A DNA stretch of 64,000 nt from Bacteroidota bacterium (GCA_023151185.1 JAKLJL010000011.1:1-64000); one strand, 5' to 3'; positions 28,708 through 39,148 are shown, counted from the stretch's first letter. The notes: generated by a model not told the origin, from the letters alone. Numbers and translations: made by a program.

Positions 28708-29691
28708 TTAATTTTTCCCAGAATCAAAAAAATGTCTCATCCCGAACAGAATAACGGGTATGAAAACCGGGAAACCGTATTGCCATAACCTGCCAACCGT
28801 CGAGGCATTGATTGCCAGCGGAAGCAGGAGAAAAACAGGCAGAAAGTAGAGGGCATGAGTCCAGATTGGCGGGCGGGTTTTCCAGAGGATCACATAGCCG
28901 GCAACCAGGGGAATCCAGAGCCATTGAAAAGATAAAAAAGTGCTGAGAAGCCGGTACGGAGTCAGAGAATTGGCCGTGTACAAAGATCCGAGACCAACAG
29001 ACAGGCGGTCTGCGGTGAAAACCGATCCGAAATCAGCAGAAAAGGTCAGCCGGAAAATGCTGTAGAGAACCAGGGCGGGGATCAGGCTAAGCCCCAGTTT
29101 CAGCCACGACCTTTTTTCTTCAAGCAAAAAAAGGGAAAAGGGAATCACCAGTAAAGCAGTCTCCTTAACGGCCAATGCCGGAACCATCCAGACAGCCAAT
29201 ATCCAGAATTGCCTTTTCTGGATCAGAACAAGGCTTAACGCCAGGGTTCCGTAAGAAAGTGAATCGGGGATGGTTTGGAAGGCCCAGTTCAGAACATAAA
29301 ATCCCGTCAGCCATAAAAGGGTGCCTATCAAAGACCAGTGAAATGTGAATCCGAAACCAGTGAGCAGCAGAAATAAGCAAAAGGATGCCAGAATGAGACC
29401 AAACAGAGATGGAATCCCAAACCGGAACAGTATCTGCTGATCCGGAGAAAGTGAAAAAAGGCCTTGGGGCAGTTCCGGTATATAACTTGCCAGAAGGGGG
29501 TGAAGAATCCGGAACCGGTAGTGCTTGGGAATTGCATTCAGAGGCTCACCGTTCATCATTTTCACATACTGGGCCGCATCGGTGGCCATCCCCGACCCGG
29601 TAGTTGATGAATTGGAAATATGGAAATAAAACAAAGAAAAGCAGATCCCGGTAAACAGGCCGACGAGTATTAAATAATTAAGGGGTTTCAT
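28708..29691 (-). CDS. polytopic membrane protein, GT-C-like
   Basis: 327 residues with about nine helices and a first large periplasmic loop containing ATDAAQYVKMMNGEP and KHYRFRILHPLLASYIPE. Those features recur in GT-C-type or EpsG-like membrane proteins that use polyprenyl-linked sugars. No catalytic assignment is possible from reading alone. Its start overlaps the stop of the family 2 glycosyltransferase by four bases (ATGA), which supports a job in the same glycan pathway. Confidence 0.65.
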   Translation of the reverse strand: MKPLNYLILVGLFTGICFSLFYFHISNSSTTGSGMATDAAQYVKMMNGEPLNAIPKHYRFRILHPLLASYIPELPQGLFSLSPDQQILFRFGIPSLFGLILASFCLFLLLTGFGFTFHWSLIGTLLWLTGFYVLNWAFQTIPDSLSYGTLALSLVLIQKRQFWILAVWMVPALAVKETALLVIPFSLFLLEEKRSWLKLGLSLIPALVLYSIFRLTFSADFGSVFTADRLSVGLGSLYTANSLTPYRLLSTFLSFQWLWIPLVAGYVILWKTRPPIWTHALYFLPVFLLLPLAINASTVGRLWQYGFPVFIPVILFGMRHFFDSGKN

Positions 29692-30434
29692 CGGATGAAT
29701 CCCCGAAGCAGAAAAAGCAGAACCCGTCCCGCCGGATCCGGTTTCAGCAAAGGTTTTGCAACAGGACTGTAAACCGACCTGATTGTTTTAAGAATACTGG
29801 TTAGGCTGGCACCCTGCGGTTTCCCGTAAACTCTCGGACGGTGACGGATGGGTAATTCCGTTATATTAAAGCCATGTCTCACGGATTTTACCATCATTTC
29901 GGCATCAAAAAAGGGTCCTGCAGATTCCGGTACACCAATGGACCCGATAACCCGCCGGTGATAAAACTTAAGTCCGGAATTGACGTCCCTGAACTGAACC
30001 TGAAACAGGTGCCGGATAAGGAAATTATAAAAGGAGGAGATAACCGATCTGATTTTGGGATCCGCCCGGTTAACCCGCAGACCCGAAATAACATCGGATT
30101 TCGGCGTTTGGGCTCTGAAAACAGAAAAATCATCTGCGGTATATTGGGCATCGCCGTCAGTATATCCGATCCATTCCAGTTTTGCATTTCGAATCCCGGT
30201 TGCCATCCCTGCACCGACTCCCCGGTTTTCAGGATGATGAACGGCACGGATATTTACAGTTTCCTGAGCCAGCCGGTCGCAGACCAGTCCTGTATCATCC
30301 GGACTTCCATCATTGACCAGAATTATTTCCCAGGGAATTCCGGCCGCCGACAGCACTGCGGTCCATTCCATGACAAGCCCGGGAAGTGCTTCTGCATCTT
30401 TATAGGCCAGAACGATAAGTGAAAAGGAGGTCAT
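29688..30434 (-). CDS. family 2 glycosyltransferase (DPM1/DPG-synthase-like)
   Basis: 248 residues with a GT-A fold: FSLIVLAYKDAEALPGLV, ILVNDGSPDDT, YTDGDAQY (the DxD metal site), DVNSGLKFYHR and FFDAEMMVKSVRHG. The pattern is that of dolichol-/polyprenyl-phosphate sugar synthases, with no C-terminal helices, so it likely loads a sugar onto a lipid carrier at the cytosolic face. Overlaps both neighbours by four bases. Confidence 0.9.
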   Translation of the reverse strand: MTSFSLIVLAYKDAEALPGLVMEWTAVLSAAGIPWEIILVNDGSPDDTGLVCDRLAQETVNIRAVHHPENRGVGAGMATGIRNAKLEWIGYTDGDAQYTADDFSVFRAQTPKSDVISGLRVNRADPKIRSVISSFYNFLIRHLFQVQFRDVNSGLKFYHRRVIGSIGVPESAGPFFDAEMMVKSVRHGFNITELPIRHRPRVYGKPQGASLTSILKTIRSVYSPVAKPLLKPDPAGRVLLFLLRGFIR

Positions 30435-31468
30435 GGATGAAGAACCGGTGTATAAATGCGGTGAATTCCGCTGATGGACACACGGGGGTGACGTCCCCCT
30501 GAAACCAAATGAATTGTTCCGTCAATGACACCCCCCAGAATGCCGTGGCGTCCTTCAGGTAAGGGATCAAGAATTTCCCATGAATCCGTTTCAGGAGAGT
30601 AACGTTCCATTTGGTACAGACAATGCCAGACCATTTCTCCGCCAAAAGTGTAAATCTGACCGTTTAATACGACGGACCCAAATCCGCCACGGGCGACCGG
30701 AATATCTGCTTTTCTCTCCCAAAGTCCGGTTTCCGGACTGAAACATTCGACCACCGGCAAATTCAGACGAAGGTCATCTTTTCTTCCGGAAAGGACATAC
30801 AGGCAGCTATTAACGGCCTCAACCCGGAGGTGGTCCCTGGGGGTCGGCATCGGTGAACTTTCACTCCAGGTTTGGGTTTTGAGATCAAACCGCCAGACTG
30901 TTGAGGTAATTTCCCGGTTTTCATCAATACCACCTGCATACCAGATGGCCGAATCAAGCACAGCAGCGCCGCCGGCACCCCGTGGTTTGGGCATCGGTAA
31001 GCCTTTTGACCACGTTCGGGAGGGAAGATGAAGTTTGTAAACGGTAGAAAGCGGGTCCCAGCGGGCAAACATAAACCACCGGAGTCTTAGTCCCAGCGGA
31101 CCGAACCCACCAATAACAAAAACGGTATCCCCAACAGAAACAACAGCAGCATGGTTGATCTTTTCGGGCAGATCAGGCCCGTTTTCCCACCTATTTTTAG
31201 CCGGATCGTAGATCATCACCGAGGTAAGAGTTTGGGCAAATGCATCAATCCCGCCCAGTACGACCATTTTCCCGTTGCAGACCGTGCCACCCGATTCTGT
31301 CCGGGGAACCGGCAGTTCCTCACCGGTTGAATAGGTACCGTGAATGCCGTTCACTGTTTCTTCCGGCGGAAAAACAGAGTTAGAAAAGTGCCACCACCAA
31401 AGCCAGAATCCGGTTAGGCAAACCATAACCGCCAGAGTGATCAGCAAGAGTTTGGGTTTCAGTTTCAT
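30431..31468 (-). CDS. membrane-anchored kelch-repeat protein
   Basis: 345 residues from ATG 31468 (an upstream TTG is the only longer start). One N-terminal helix (LLLITLAVMVCLTGFWLWWW) anchors a periplasmic or exported beta-propeller of about six kelch repeats: PRTESGGTVCNGKMVVLGGI, INHAAVVSVGDTVFVIGGFG, PRGAGGAAVLDSAIWYAGGI, PRDHLRVEAVNSCLYVLSGR, ARGGFGSVVLNGQIYTFGGE, GRHGILGGVIDGTIHLVSGG. Sialate-epimerase-type and other kelch proteins share the fold; no catalytic role can be read. First gene of the operon with the glycosyltransferase and membrane protein. Confidence 0.85.
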   Translation of the reverse strand: MKLKPKLLLITLAVMVCLTGFWLWWWHFSNSVFPPEETVNGIHGTYSTGEELPVPRTESGGTVCNGKMVVLGGIDAFAQTLTSVMIYDPAKNRWENGPDLPEKINHAAVVSVGDTVFVIGGFGPLGLRLRWFMFARWDPLSTVYKLHLPSRTWSKGLPMPKPRGAGGAAVLDSAIWYAGGIDENREITSTVWRFDLKTQTWSESSPMPTPRDHLRVEAVNSCLYVLSGRKDDLRLNLPVVECFSPETGLWERKADIPVARGGFGSVVLNGQIYTFGGEMVWHCLYQMERYSPETDSWEILDPLPEGRHGILGGVIDGTIHLVSGGRHPRVSISGIHRIYTPVLHP

Positions 31469-31509
31469 CCCTGGTTTCTGAAATAATGGCCGGAAAACGA
31501 TCAACAGAA

Positions 31510-31525
31510 TGTGACAGATGTCACA
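31510..31525. promoter_or_regulatory. Crp/Fnr-family binding site
   Basis: TGTGACAGATGTCACA is a perfect palindrome that fits the classical TGTGA-N6-TCACA Crp consensus, 42 bases before the kelch gene start. No regulator gene of this family is in the window. Confidence 0.6.
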
Positions 31526-31587
31526 AAATAATCATTAAAACCGGGTTGGAAAAACTGAATGTCAGGTTGGGTGGGGGATAAAATAAA

Positions 31588-31614
31588 AAAGTCCGTCGGA
31601 TGACGGACTTTTTG
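31588..31614 (-). terminator. intrinsic terminator of the tRNA gene
   Basis: GTCCGTC (31591-31597), loop GGAT, GACGGAC (31602-31608), with an A-run before and T-run after on both strands. It begins right behind the tRNA 3' end. Confidence 0.9.
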
Positions 31615-31687
<73 letters not shown>

Positions 31688-31707
31688 ATTTTTTCAAAAT
31701 TGAGTTA

Positions 31708-31738
31708 CAAAGATAACACCCGATTCAGGCTAAAACAA
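31708..31738 (-). promoter_or_regulatory. promoter of the tRNA-Ala gene
   Basis: Minus strand TTG (31736-31738), 20 bases, TATCTTTG (31708-31715); start about 15 bases before the tRNA. Confidence 0.75.
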
Positions 31739-31759
31739 GTGACTTCTTGTGCAGGCAGG

Positions 31760-34700
31760 TTATTGAATCCCAATGTGAACGTTAATTCCGATTTCGGACC
31801 GTGAGATTTCGGCAGAGGATAATGACCCGGTAATGGGTTTGGATTGGGTGTACCTCCAAAAGGCACTGGCATTGACCCTTGTAGAAATGGCATAACCCAC
31901 TCTGGGTTCCAGCGACAGGCGGTTGATTCCCTGTGCCGGGGGGCTTGTTTTTCCGCTGAGGGATTCAATTTTTGTCTCATCAACTGCATAACTTCCCGTT
32001 AACGAAAAATCCAGGTCATTTTTCAGGGTATTTCCATTGAACGGCCAAAAACTAAGCAGTGAGGAACCACTTTGAGTATAACTGACGGATGCTGAAATTT
32101 CGGTAGTATTTTGTGTCTGTACCTGGCGGCTGACGGTAGACAGCGTCATGGTTCGCCCTTTGTTGACGTTGACCCTGGATGTAAAGGGCTTTTTAAAACT
32201 GATGTTAAACCCAACCAAGGGACTAAACCGTTCTGACAACCGGGGTGAACCATATTCAATCCGGGGAGTCAGGTATTTTTCCTGGGTATCCGGATCTGTG
32301 ATTTCCTTTCCTGCGTCCGGGCGCGATGTATAGGTAGTCTGATATTCGCCTGTGTAACTGTGGGTCATGCTCATCGTTTGCACGATTGAGGCCCAAAGCG
32401 GAAATTTTTCGAGGCCGGAAACCTGAATTGACCAGTTTGGCAGTGGCATTAAATCCTGCCAGGAGGCAGGAACATCCCAGATTCCAAGTCCCAGTGCATT
32501 GGTAAGCGGTTTGGAAAGCTGAAAAAGTTCAAGCCCATCCCTGAAGGCACCGGTTATTTCATTGTTTCCAAGAATATAATTTCCGGTTGACGGGTTTGTC
32601 GGAAGATTTTTCCTGATTTCCTCGAAATCGCCCATTATTCCGATAAAAGACCGGGTAAACCCGCCGGCAGAGGTTGTTTGGGTCGGAAGCAAGGTTTTGG
32701 AATCCAGTTTAGACTCTTTACTTAAATTCCACTGTACTTTCCAGGACAGCTCAACTTTAATTTTCTCAGCAGGCTGAAAACCGGTTTTCCAGTCTATTCC
32801 GTTCTGCTGCCCATATTTTTCGGTCAGAATTACTCTTGTGAGAGAGTCAAATTTAGCTCTTGGTCCAGGGTCAGTTGTTAAACCAAGCTGGAATTTTAAT
32901 CCCGGTCCGGGAAGTTCTCCCGGTCTTTGGAGACGAAGCGGATCAGGCCACCAGTCCTGATTGAACGGGAAAAAGTTCAGAATTCCGGATCCGCCTGCCA
33001 CTCCGTTGGTCGAGTAGGAATTGGATTGGTTGAACCGGATGGTAATTGCATCCAGGCTTAAAAAGGCACGGGCAACCGAAGTTAAGTCTCTCAGCATTTT
33101 ATCGCTGAGGGAAAGGGTATCTGTTTTAGCCTGTTTGGCTGGCATTGCAGGTTTTACAGCATCCTGCTTGACTCCAAATATCTCACCAAGCCTGAAAGAA
33201 GATCCAAGTGATAAGGTGTTTTGCCAGGAAACAGTATTGCCCGAGTAAGTAGTAGCCGAGGCAGATGAGTTCGGGTTTACCCAGGCGTATTGGGCAGAAT
33301 ACTGTGATGTCAGGTTCATCACCTTGAGAAAGGGGATTTTATAATTTACCGTAACGGCCTGATTGTAGGAAAGATCCCGTCCAAAATCGAGCCGGATAGC
33401 TCTGGTAAAAAGATCACCCAGAATATCAGTTTCAGGGCGTTCCTGCTTCTTTGAATCCAGTAAAAGATCGGTCAGTACTGAACTGACGGCACCGTTTGCA
33501 TTCAGCGTAAGATTGTCGGAGACCTGGTAAACCAGGCCGAACCCATTTTTCGCATTAAACTGCCGGGATGCTTCGCTGGGCAGTGCCTGGGCTCTGTTTT
33601 TTGACTGAGTTCTTGAGCGGTCAAAACTGACATTCCAGTTAAATGAGGTTGGTTTCAGAAACAGTTTGGTTTCGGTCCAGTCCTTGACGGTAGCTTCGTC
33701 CAGCCATTTGTTCAGATAAAGAAAATCAGATTTGAAGACTGACATAGGCACAGCCAGCGGCTGAAGAAAAAAGTCCGGTTTAAATTGATAGGAGTAGTCA
33801 ATTTTTGAATTCCAGCGCCATCCGCGGCTCCATTCGACAGTCGGGTTCCGGGAAAAATCATTCGAATAGGAGAAATCAAACGAGAGTCTGTCAAGAGTTG
33901 TTCTGAGCAGCGGATTTGAAGAGGGAATCTGCTTTCTGACCTGAGACAGAGTAAACGTATTGCTGACCGTTACACTCCGGTTCAGGTCAATCAGCTTATC
34001 ACCCTGATCACCGGCAAGTGAGGCGGCTTCTTCAAGCAGTACATCTGACCCGGAAAGGTATTTGGGTTCCGCAACCGACTCGGTGTGGCTGACCGATATC
34101 GGCAGGTTGATGATGGGTTTTTCTCCCAAAAATTTATCTGCAGCCAAACTGCCCTGCACTGACCAGGTTACCGTGTTGGCTTTGTTCTGGCTGGCATCAT
34201 CACTGACACGGCGGAATTCGGCAGTTTGCTTTTCAATTACAAAATTCACCTTGGCCAGATCGGCAAGAACCAGAGAAACCGCAGTGTTTGCAGCCCAGCC
34301 GGTTTCTTCCTTAAAACCTGAAACCCGGAGTTCGTTGACCCAGATTGAGAAATTCAGGCTTTGAATTGTGCCCTTATTTTTAGGATTTCTGACGCCGATA
34401 TTAAATTGTTTGATCAGGGTCAGTGTAGGACTTCCTTTTAACGTTATGGTGGTACCATCCGGGTAACCTGCCGGGGATTTTTGAACAAGAGAAGTGTCGG
34501 TGGCCTTTTTTAGCTGTTTTAATGCTGTCAGCCTTGCAAGGTCAATATCAAATGTATTGGCGGGATCCCAGGTCGCATTACTGACCGATGTTTTTCTTTT
34601 ATCCGGATGAAGAGGTAAGGCAATTTCGTAATAGTTTTTTGAATCAGAACCGAATCTCAGAAAAATCTCAGCATCGTAGTTCGAAGTATCCTGATACCCA

Positions 34701-37700
34701 ACCGGAGTTTCCTCTCCGGTTGGATCCACATCCGGACCGTGAACAAACATTTTAAGGCGGTCATAGTTGGTAATGTTCAACGGTTGGGACAGGGTTTTGA
34801 CTATAGACCTTTCCTGCCCTTCCTTCAGACCCCTGAATTTGATTTCAAGAGATTGTTCATTCAGGCGGATATTTTCATCTGGCCGGGTTCTGTCCTTCTG
34901 GCGTTCAATTCCGGGAGGTGAGTCGTATTTATCCGGATTTTCCTCGATGTTGATAACGGCAATCGATACCACTGAGTCTTTCGATTCTTTCAGCCACTGG
35001 CTTCCAACGAAATCAAGTGAGGCAAACTGGAAATAGACATCCTTCTTAAACCCGGTCAGCCAAAGCCGGATGAATTTGGTAAAGGATAAATCTTTGATGG
35101 AGCCTACTTTTGAGTGCCAGTCCTTCAGAGGAATGCGGAACTGATACCATTTCGAGTTTTCATTTCCGCTGACAACGTATCCGGCTCCTGCTTTCAGTGA
35201 ATCGGGATGAATCGGGATTTTATATTGGAAATACTCGTTGATGTCATCAAGGGAAAAGTTGGAGTTCAAATCCTCTGTATCCGGATAAAGGCGGTCCTGG
35301 CTTCCTTCGGTTTTAGTATTTCCCTCTGATCCGTTAATGGCAGCATAGTTATACGAGCCCTGGGAATAACCGTAATTATCCCCTGAAATATCCTCAAGAA
35401 TCCGGATTTTTTCTTCGTCCGGGATCGGAACTGAACTGAGTGCTGAAATGAAAGGCTGGTAAAAAACCTTTTCTTCAGTGTCCGTTAACCCATCGATTCC
35501 ATTGTCATCATTTTTTGAAAAGACCAGAGAAGAACTTCCGGTGGGATATTTTCCCCAAACCGACTGACTGTTCTGCTGGGAGACACCAAGTTCTGAGTTT
35601 AGCTGGTTATCGGGAAGGATATCCTCAGATATATAACCCAGATCAATATAAAGATAACCGGTATCGGTTGCAGTAAAGACGCCGGGAGACAGTTTATCAT
35701 CAGATACCTGAGCCCAAAACTCGATAAACTCTATATTTTCATCTACCAGATTAGTGATGTAGGAAGGCACAGCCCGCTGAATTCCGCCCCAGGTTTCCCC
35801 ATTGGTTGAATAAATGGTCTGGTCGAGGCGGGTTGAAAAATTATAGGGCCCCCGCTTTTTAGGGAAATATTCCAGAGAGAAAGTAGAAATGGTATTATCC
35901 CGGCTTGAAACCGACCGTTCGGGCCAGATTTCCTGAATAGGAACCCGTGCCCCCAAATCATTGTAAAACCGGAGCAGAGCCCGGTAATTGGTAACTGAGG
36001 AATCGGGGTTAAACGGATTGTAAACTGCCAGTTTACTCTCATCCATGACCGGGGCACTTGAAATGGACCAATTGGTGTAGGTTACTCCCAAAGTTGTACT
36101 TTTCCGGCTTCCCTCGAAGTCATCAATATAGGCAACTCCATTGGGGTCAAGATCAGTATTCAGTTCAGTCGGGTGCCCGGGAATAATTTGGGCAATTTCA
36201 CCGGATATCGATACCGTCGAGGTTGCAGATGTTCTGACGCCAGGCAGGTAGTTAACCAGCCGGGTAAGAAACCGGCTGTTGGTTTCCCATTTCCCGTCCA
36301 TCCCGATAATGTTGTTCAGTTTGGGCTCATCCCCGATTCTGACTTTGTCGGTCAGGGGCTTTTCTGAGTATCTTAGCCAGGAAAATCCGAGTTTCAGTTT
36401 TTGGGTCAGGTCAAGATCAAACCTTGATCCCATGAAATTTTTTGAGGCAAGTGTAAAAAGGTCGTTGCTTTCGTACTGAATCGAGAGGTTGCTTCCACTG
36501 GTCAGATAGGTTGTGTTTTTGATCAGAATACTGCCCATCTGGTAGTCAACTTCATAATCGACATTCGGGGTGAGTGGAATGCCGTTATTCAGAACTTTTA
36601 CCGATCCTTCCACAATGTTGAAACCCAGGTTGTACCGGTTGCTGATGCTTCCTTTCACCTTTCCTGTGAAATAGTATTTATCCTTTGTTTTCAGCGATCT
36701 CAGTGCCTGATAGTTGGTATCATACAATTCTTCGAACAAAAGATCTGCCTTCTCCTTTTCACCGAGAGAAAGACCATTCACTGCTGTTCTTAGTTTCCAG
36801 GAATCAAACGGGCGGAGGAAAGGCAGGATAATTTCACCCCGTTTGCTGTCTACGGTGAACTTCTCAATAAAATCAAACTTATTATCTTTTGTACCCGAGT
36901 TATTGGCCCCGAGCCGGTCAAGATTCAGGACTTCTATCAGGTTAACCGAAGAGCCACCCGGCAGGTAAGATTGTTTAACGGCCTGATATTCGTATTTTAC
37001 TTCCAGTTCCAGATCACTTTCCCCAAAATCTGCACTGGGAAGTTTGTAGATATTCTTCAGCATCAGATCCCAGGCATACTGATTATTCGGGTTCGGAATT
37101 TCAGCCGGCCGGATCAGTTTTAAAATCAGGTTGGATTTTGATGAGGCGGATGATGACCCTGTGATGGAAAAATCACCCACCTGACTGGCTGGCTCTGTTC
37201 CTCTCTGAATGGAATAGGCAACAGCATATGCCGCATTCGGATCGCCCTGGGTATTAAAGTGGATAATCCCGGTAGACTTGTCGAGAGTGTAATCAATTCC
37301 TTCCTGAAGCTTGACGAAACGGCCAGAAACATATTCTGTGGTGGGAAATTTGGAGTCCTGAGGGGCCAGTTCCCCTGACCGGATTTTTTCAAGTACCCTT
37401 TCATAGGTATCCGCAAGCACAAGACCGCGGTAGGCATTTCCCGGACCACCAGGGGCCTGATAGTCGGTTTGGGGTAAAATCGGCTCATTCTCACCCAGTT
37501 TTAAAATGGCAACGGCCTGCCGTTCATCCTCTTTCCCTGTAGTCGTTACCCGTTGTTTCCAGACTTCTGCCTGAATAATGTTGTATCCGGTCACATACAT
37601 CAGTGGCGGGTTGGTAAAGATGGTGTCGTAATTTTCCCTGAAGTATCTGGAAAGGAAGAAGTGCTTATCAAAATCATACTGGCTGGCTGCCATTTCTATC

Positions 37701-38977
37701 GCATTTGACTGGGATCCGCCCGAGATGGTTTTGCTTTCAGTTTTGCCCTTTTGCTGGGAAACCAGAAATGTCCAGGTCAGGGGACCAAGCTGCATCGTAC
37801 TTTTTATTCCGAAAAGGGCAGAGGATCCCTGAACATACTTGGTAGGAGTCGTCAGACTCACATTTCCGGCTTCGACCTTTTGAACAATCTCATCCTCATA
37901 GCCGGTGTAGACGATTTTTAAACTGTTTTCGTACTCAAACGTCCGTTGGGTCGACCAGTCTGCTGAAATCTGAAGTTTATCCCCGACCGTTCCCTGAACG
38001 TTCATTTGAAATTGCTGATCAAAAACCGGATCGTTCTGGCTTCCCTTTCCGGCATAGGCAGAAGCGTTACTGTTCGTATTCGTTGCCCATCCGGCTTTGA
38101 TGTCGATGCTGCCATTTACCCGGATGTTGATTTTCGGCGGACCAAAGATGGTTCTGAATAGTGCACCGCCGCCCCCGGGAACATAAATATCCACATTGGT
38201 GATTTTGGAAAACAAAGCTTCAATTGCATCTGCCCGTTTAAACTGGGATTTGGCACCGGTTAAGGCCTGCCAGGTGTCCTTTGTGTTTTGGGCAAACCGT
38301 TCAGCAACATAGTCCTGATAAGGCATGGAAACCGGCCCCTTCAGAACGAGGTCACCCATTCTTTCGGTGATGGTGACCTGCTGAAGCAGGCTGTCGACTT
38401 CCACATTCTTTTTAATGGAGGACGGTGCATTCAGAAAAAGTCCATATTTGAGATCCTGTCCGGGATCCGGGACAAATTTTTGCTGGCGCTGAAATTTAAA
38501 CTGTTCCAGACGGGCGGTGGAATCGGCGACAAAATTCAGGGAATCTGCCAGTTTTTCGAGCAGGGTTTTGGGCTTCTTCTGCTTCAGGGAATCGGCTGAA
38601 AGAGAATCTGGTTTGCCGGGGGTTTTAAGTGAATCCCTCAGTAAAGAAAAAACAGGTGGTTTATTCAGGGAGTCTGGCCGGACAGACTGTAAAGAGGTGG
38701 TATCTGGGACCGGGCGGTGGTTCTGCCCTCCGGAATCGGGAAGCTGAACCGAAAGTCTGGTTTTTAAGGAGTCTGCCAGCGTCGTTGTCTTTACCGAATC
38801 GCCTGAAAAGATAAAGCTGCGGAACGGTGCCCGGTCAGTTTCAGGTCCGGAAGACGACCGGGTGGATGCCGGTGCCCATTTTCCCTGAATTCCGGAGCAG
38901 CCTGCCTGAAAGACCAGAACAGCAAGCCCGATTCCGGCAGCAAACCGGTATGAAGATGAGGTTTTGATAAAGTTCAA
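31760..38977 (-). CDS. sprA: T9SS outer-membrane translocon SprA (Sov)
   Basis: 2405 residues, the usual giant size (about 2300-2500) of the 36-strand barrel through which T9SS cargo leaves the periplasm. Family hallmarks include FGPPKINIRVNGSIDIKAG, FDQQFQMNVQGTVGDKLQISADW, FGIKSTMQLGPLTWTFLVSQQKG, DYEVDYQMGSILIKN, YIDDFEGSRKSTTLG and a C-terminal barrel ending in a hydrophobic strand. The N-terminus reads as a lipoprotein signal (LAVLVFQAGC, C28), which is not the usual description of SprA. An extra Ser/Pro/Lys-rich stretch of about 100 residues (PDSLNKPP, TPGKPDSLSADSLKQKKPK) precedes the conserved part. The other T9SS genes are not in the window. Confidence 0.96.
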   Translation of the reverse strand: MNFIKTSSSYRFAAGIGLAVLVFQAGCSGIQGKWAPASTRSSSGPETDRAPFRSFIFSGDSVKTTTLADSLKTRLSVQLPDSGGQNHRPVPDTTSLQSVRPDSLNKPPVFSLLRDSLKTPGKPDSLSADSLKQKKPKTLLEKLADSLNFVADSTARLEQFKFQRQQKFVPDPGQDLKYGLFLNAPSSIKKNVEVDSLLQQVTITERMGDLVLKGPVSMPYQDYVAERFAQNTKDTWQALTGAKSQFKRADAIEALFSKITNVDIYVPGGGGALFRTIFGPPKINIRVNGSIDIKAGWATNTNSNASAYAGKGSQNDPVFDQQFQMNVQGTVGDKLQISADWSTQRTFEYENSLKIVYTGYEDEIVQKVEAGNVSLTTPTKYVQGSSALFGIKSTMQLGPLTWTFLVSQQKGKTESKTISGGSQSNAIEMAASQYDFDKHFFLSRYFRENYDTIFTNPPLMYVTGYNIIQAEVWKQRVTTTGKEDERQAVAILKLGENEPILPQTDYQAPGGPGNAYRGLVLADTYERVLEKIRSGELAPQDSKFPTTEYVSGRFVKLQEGIDYTLDKSTGIIHFNTQGDPNAAYAVAYSIQRGTEPASQVGDFSITGSSSASSKSNLILKLIRPAEIPNPNNQYAWDLMLKNIYKLPSADFGESDLELEVKYEYQAVKQSYLPGGSSVNLIEVLNLDRLGANNSGTKDNKFDFIEKFTVDSKRGEIILPFLRPFDSWKLRTAVNGLSLGEKEKADLLFEELYDTNYQALRSLKTKDKYYFTGKVKGSISNRYNLGFNIVEGSVKVLNNGIPLTPNVDYEVDYQMGSILIKNTTYLTSGSNLSIQYESNDLFTLASKNFMGSRFDLDLTQKLKLGFSWLRYSEKPLTDKVRIGDEPKLNNIIGMDGKWETNSRFLTRLVNYLPGVRTSATSTVSISGEIAQIIPGHPTELNTDLDPNGVAYIDDFEGSRKSTTLGVTYTNWSISSAPVMDESKLAVYNPFNPDSSVTNYRALLRFYNDLGARVPIQEIWPERSVSSRDNTISTFSLEYFPKKRGPYNFSTRLDQTIYSTNGETWGGIQRAVPSYITNLVDENIEFIEFWAQVSDDKLSPGVFTATDTGYLYIDLGYISEDILPDNQLNSELGVSQQNSQSVWGKYPTGSSSLVFSKNDDNGIDGLTDTEEKVFYQPFISALSSVPIPDEEKIRILEDISGDNYGYSQGSYNYAAINGSEGNTKTEGSQDRLYPDTEDLNSNFSLDDINEYFQYKIPIHPDSLKAGAGYVVSGNENSKWYQFRIPLKDWHSKVGSIKDLSFTKFIRLWLTGFKKDVYFQFASLDFVGSQWLKESKDSVVSIAVINIEENPDKYDSPPGIERQKDRTRPDENIRLNEQSLEIKFRGLKEGQERSIVKTLSQPLNITNYDRLKMFVHGPDVDPTGEETPVGYQDTSNYDAEIFLRFGSDSKNYYEIALPLHPDKRKTSVSNATWDPANTFDIDLARLTALKQLKKATDTSLVQKSPAGYPDGTTITLKGSPTLTLIKQFNIGVRNPKNKGTIQSLNFSIWVNELRVSGFKEETGWAANTAVSLVLADLAKVNFVIEKQTAEFRRVSDDASQNKANTVTWSVQGSLAADKFLGEKPIINLPISVSHTESVAEPKYLSGSDVLLEEAASLAGDQGDKLIDLNRSVTVSNTFTLSQVRKQIPSSNPLLRTTLDRLSFDFSYSNDFSRNPTVEWSRGWRWNSKIDYSYQFKPDFFLQPLAVPMSVFKSDFLYLNKWLDEATVKDWTETKLFLKPTSFNWNVSFDRSRTQSKNRAQALPSEASRQFNAKNGFGLVYQVSDNLTLNANGAVSSVLTDLLLDSKKQERPETDILGDLFTRAIRLDFGRDLSYNQAVTVNYKIPFLKVMNLTSQYSAQYAWVNPNSSASATTYSGNTVSWQNTLSLGSSFRLGEIFGVKQDAVKPAMPAKQAKTDTLSLSDKMLRDLTSVARAFLSLDAITIRFNQSNSYSTNGVAGGSGILNFFPFNQDWWPDPLRLQRPGELPGPGLKFQLGLTTDPGPRAKFDSLTRVILTEKYGQQNGIDWKTGFQPAEKIKVELSWKVQWNLSKESKLDSKTLLPTQTTSAGGFTRSFIGIMGDFEEIRKNLPTNPSTGNYILGNNEITGAFRDGLELFQLSKPLTNALGLGIWDVPASWQDLMPLPNWSIQVSGLEKFPLWASIVQTMSMTHSYTGEYQTTYTSRPDAGKEITDPDTQEKYLTPRIEYGSPRLSERFSPLVGFNISFKKPFTSRVNVNKGRTMTLSTVSRQVQTQNTTEISASVSYTQSGSSLLSFWPFNGNTLKNDLDFSLTGSYAVDETKIESLSGKTSPPAQGINRLSLEPRVGYAISTRVNASAFWRYTQSKPITGSLSSAEISRSEIGINVHIGIQ

Positions 38978-39148
38978 ATTCGTTTATTTATCTGATCATT
39001 AATCTGTTTGATCGACTCCGGAAGCAAATAAATTCACTGACCCGCAGGGCCGGTGAATTAAAACCCGGAATTTCAAAGTTTTAAAGCGGTAACAGTTTAA
39101 CGATAGTCAGACTCCGGCAAGCGTGAATGGAAGACTTTAAAAAGACCT

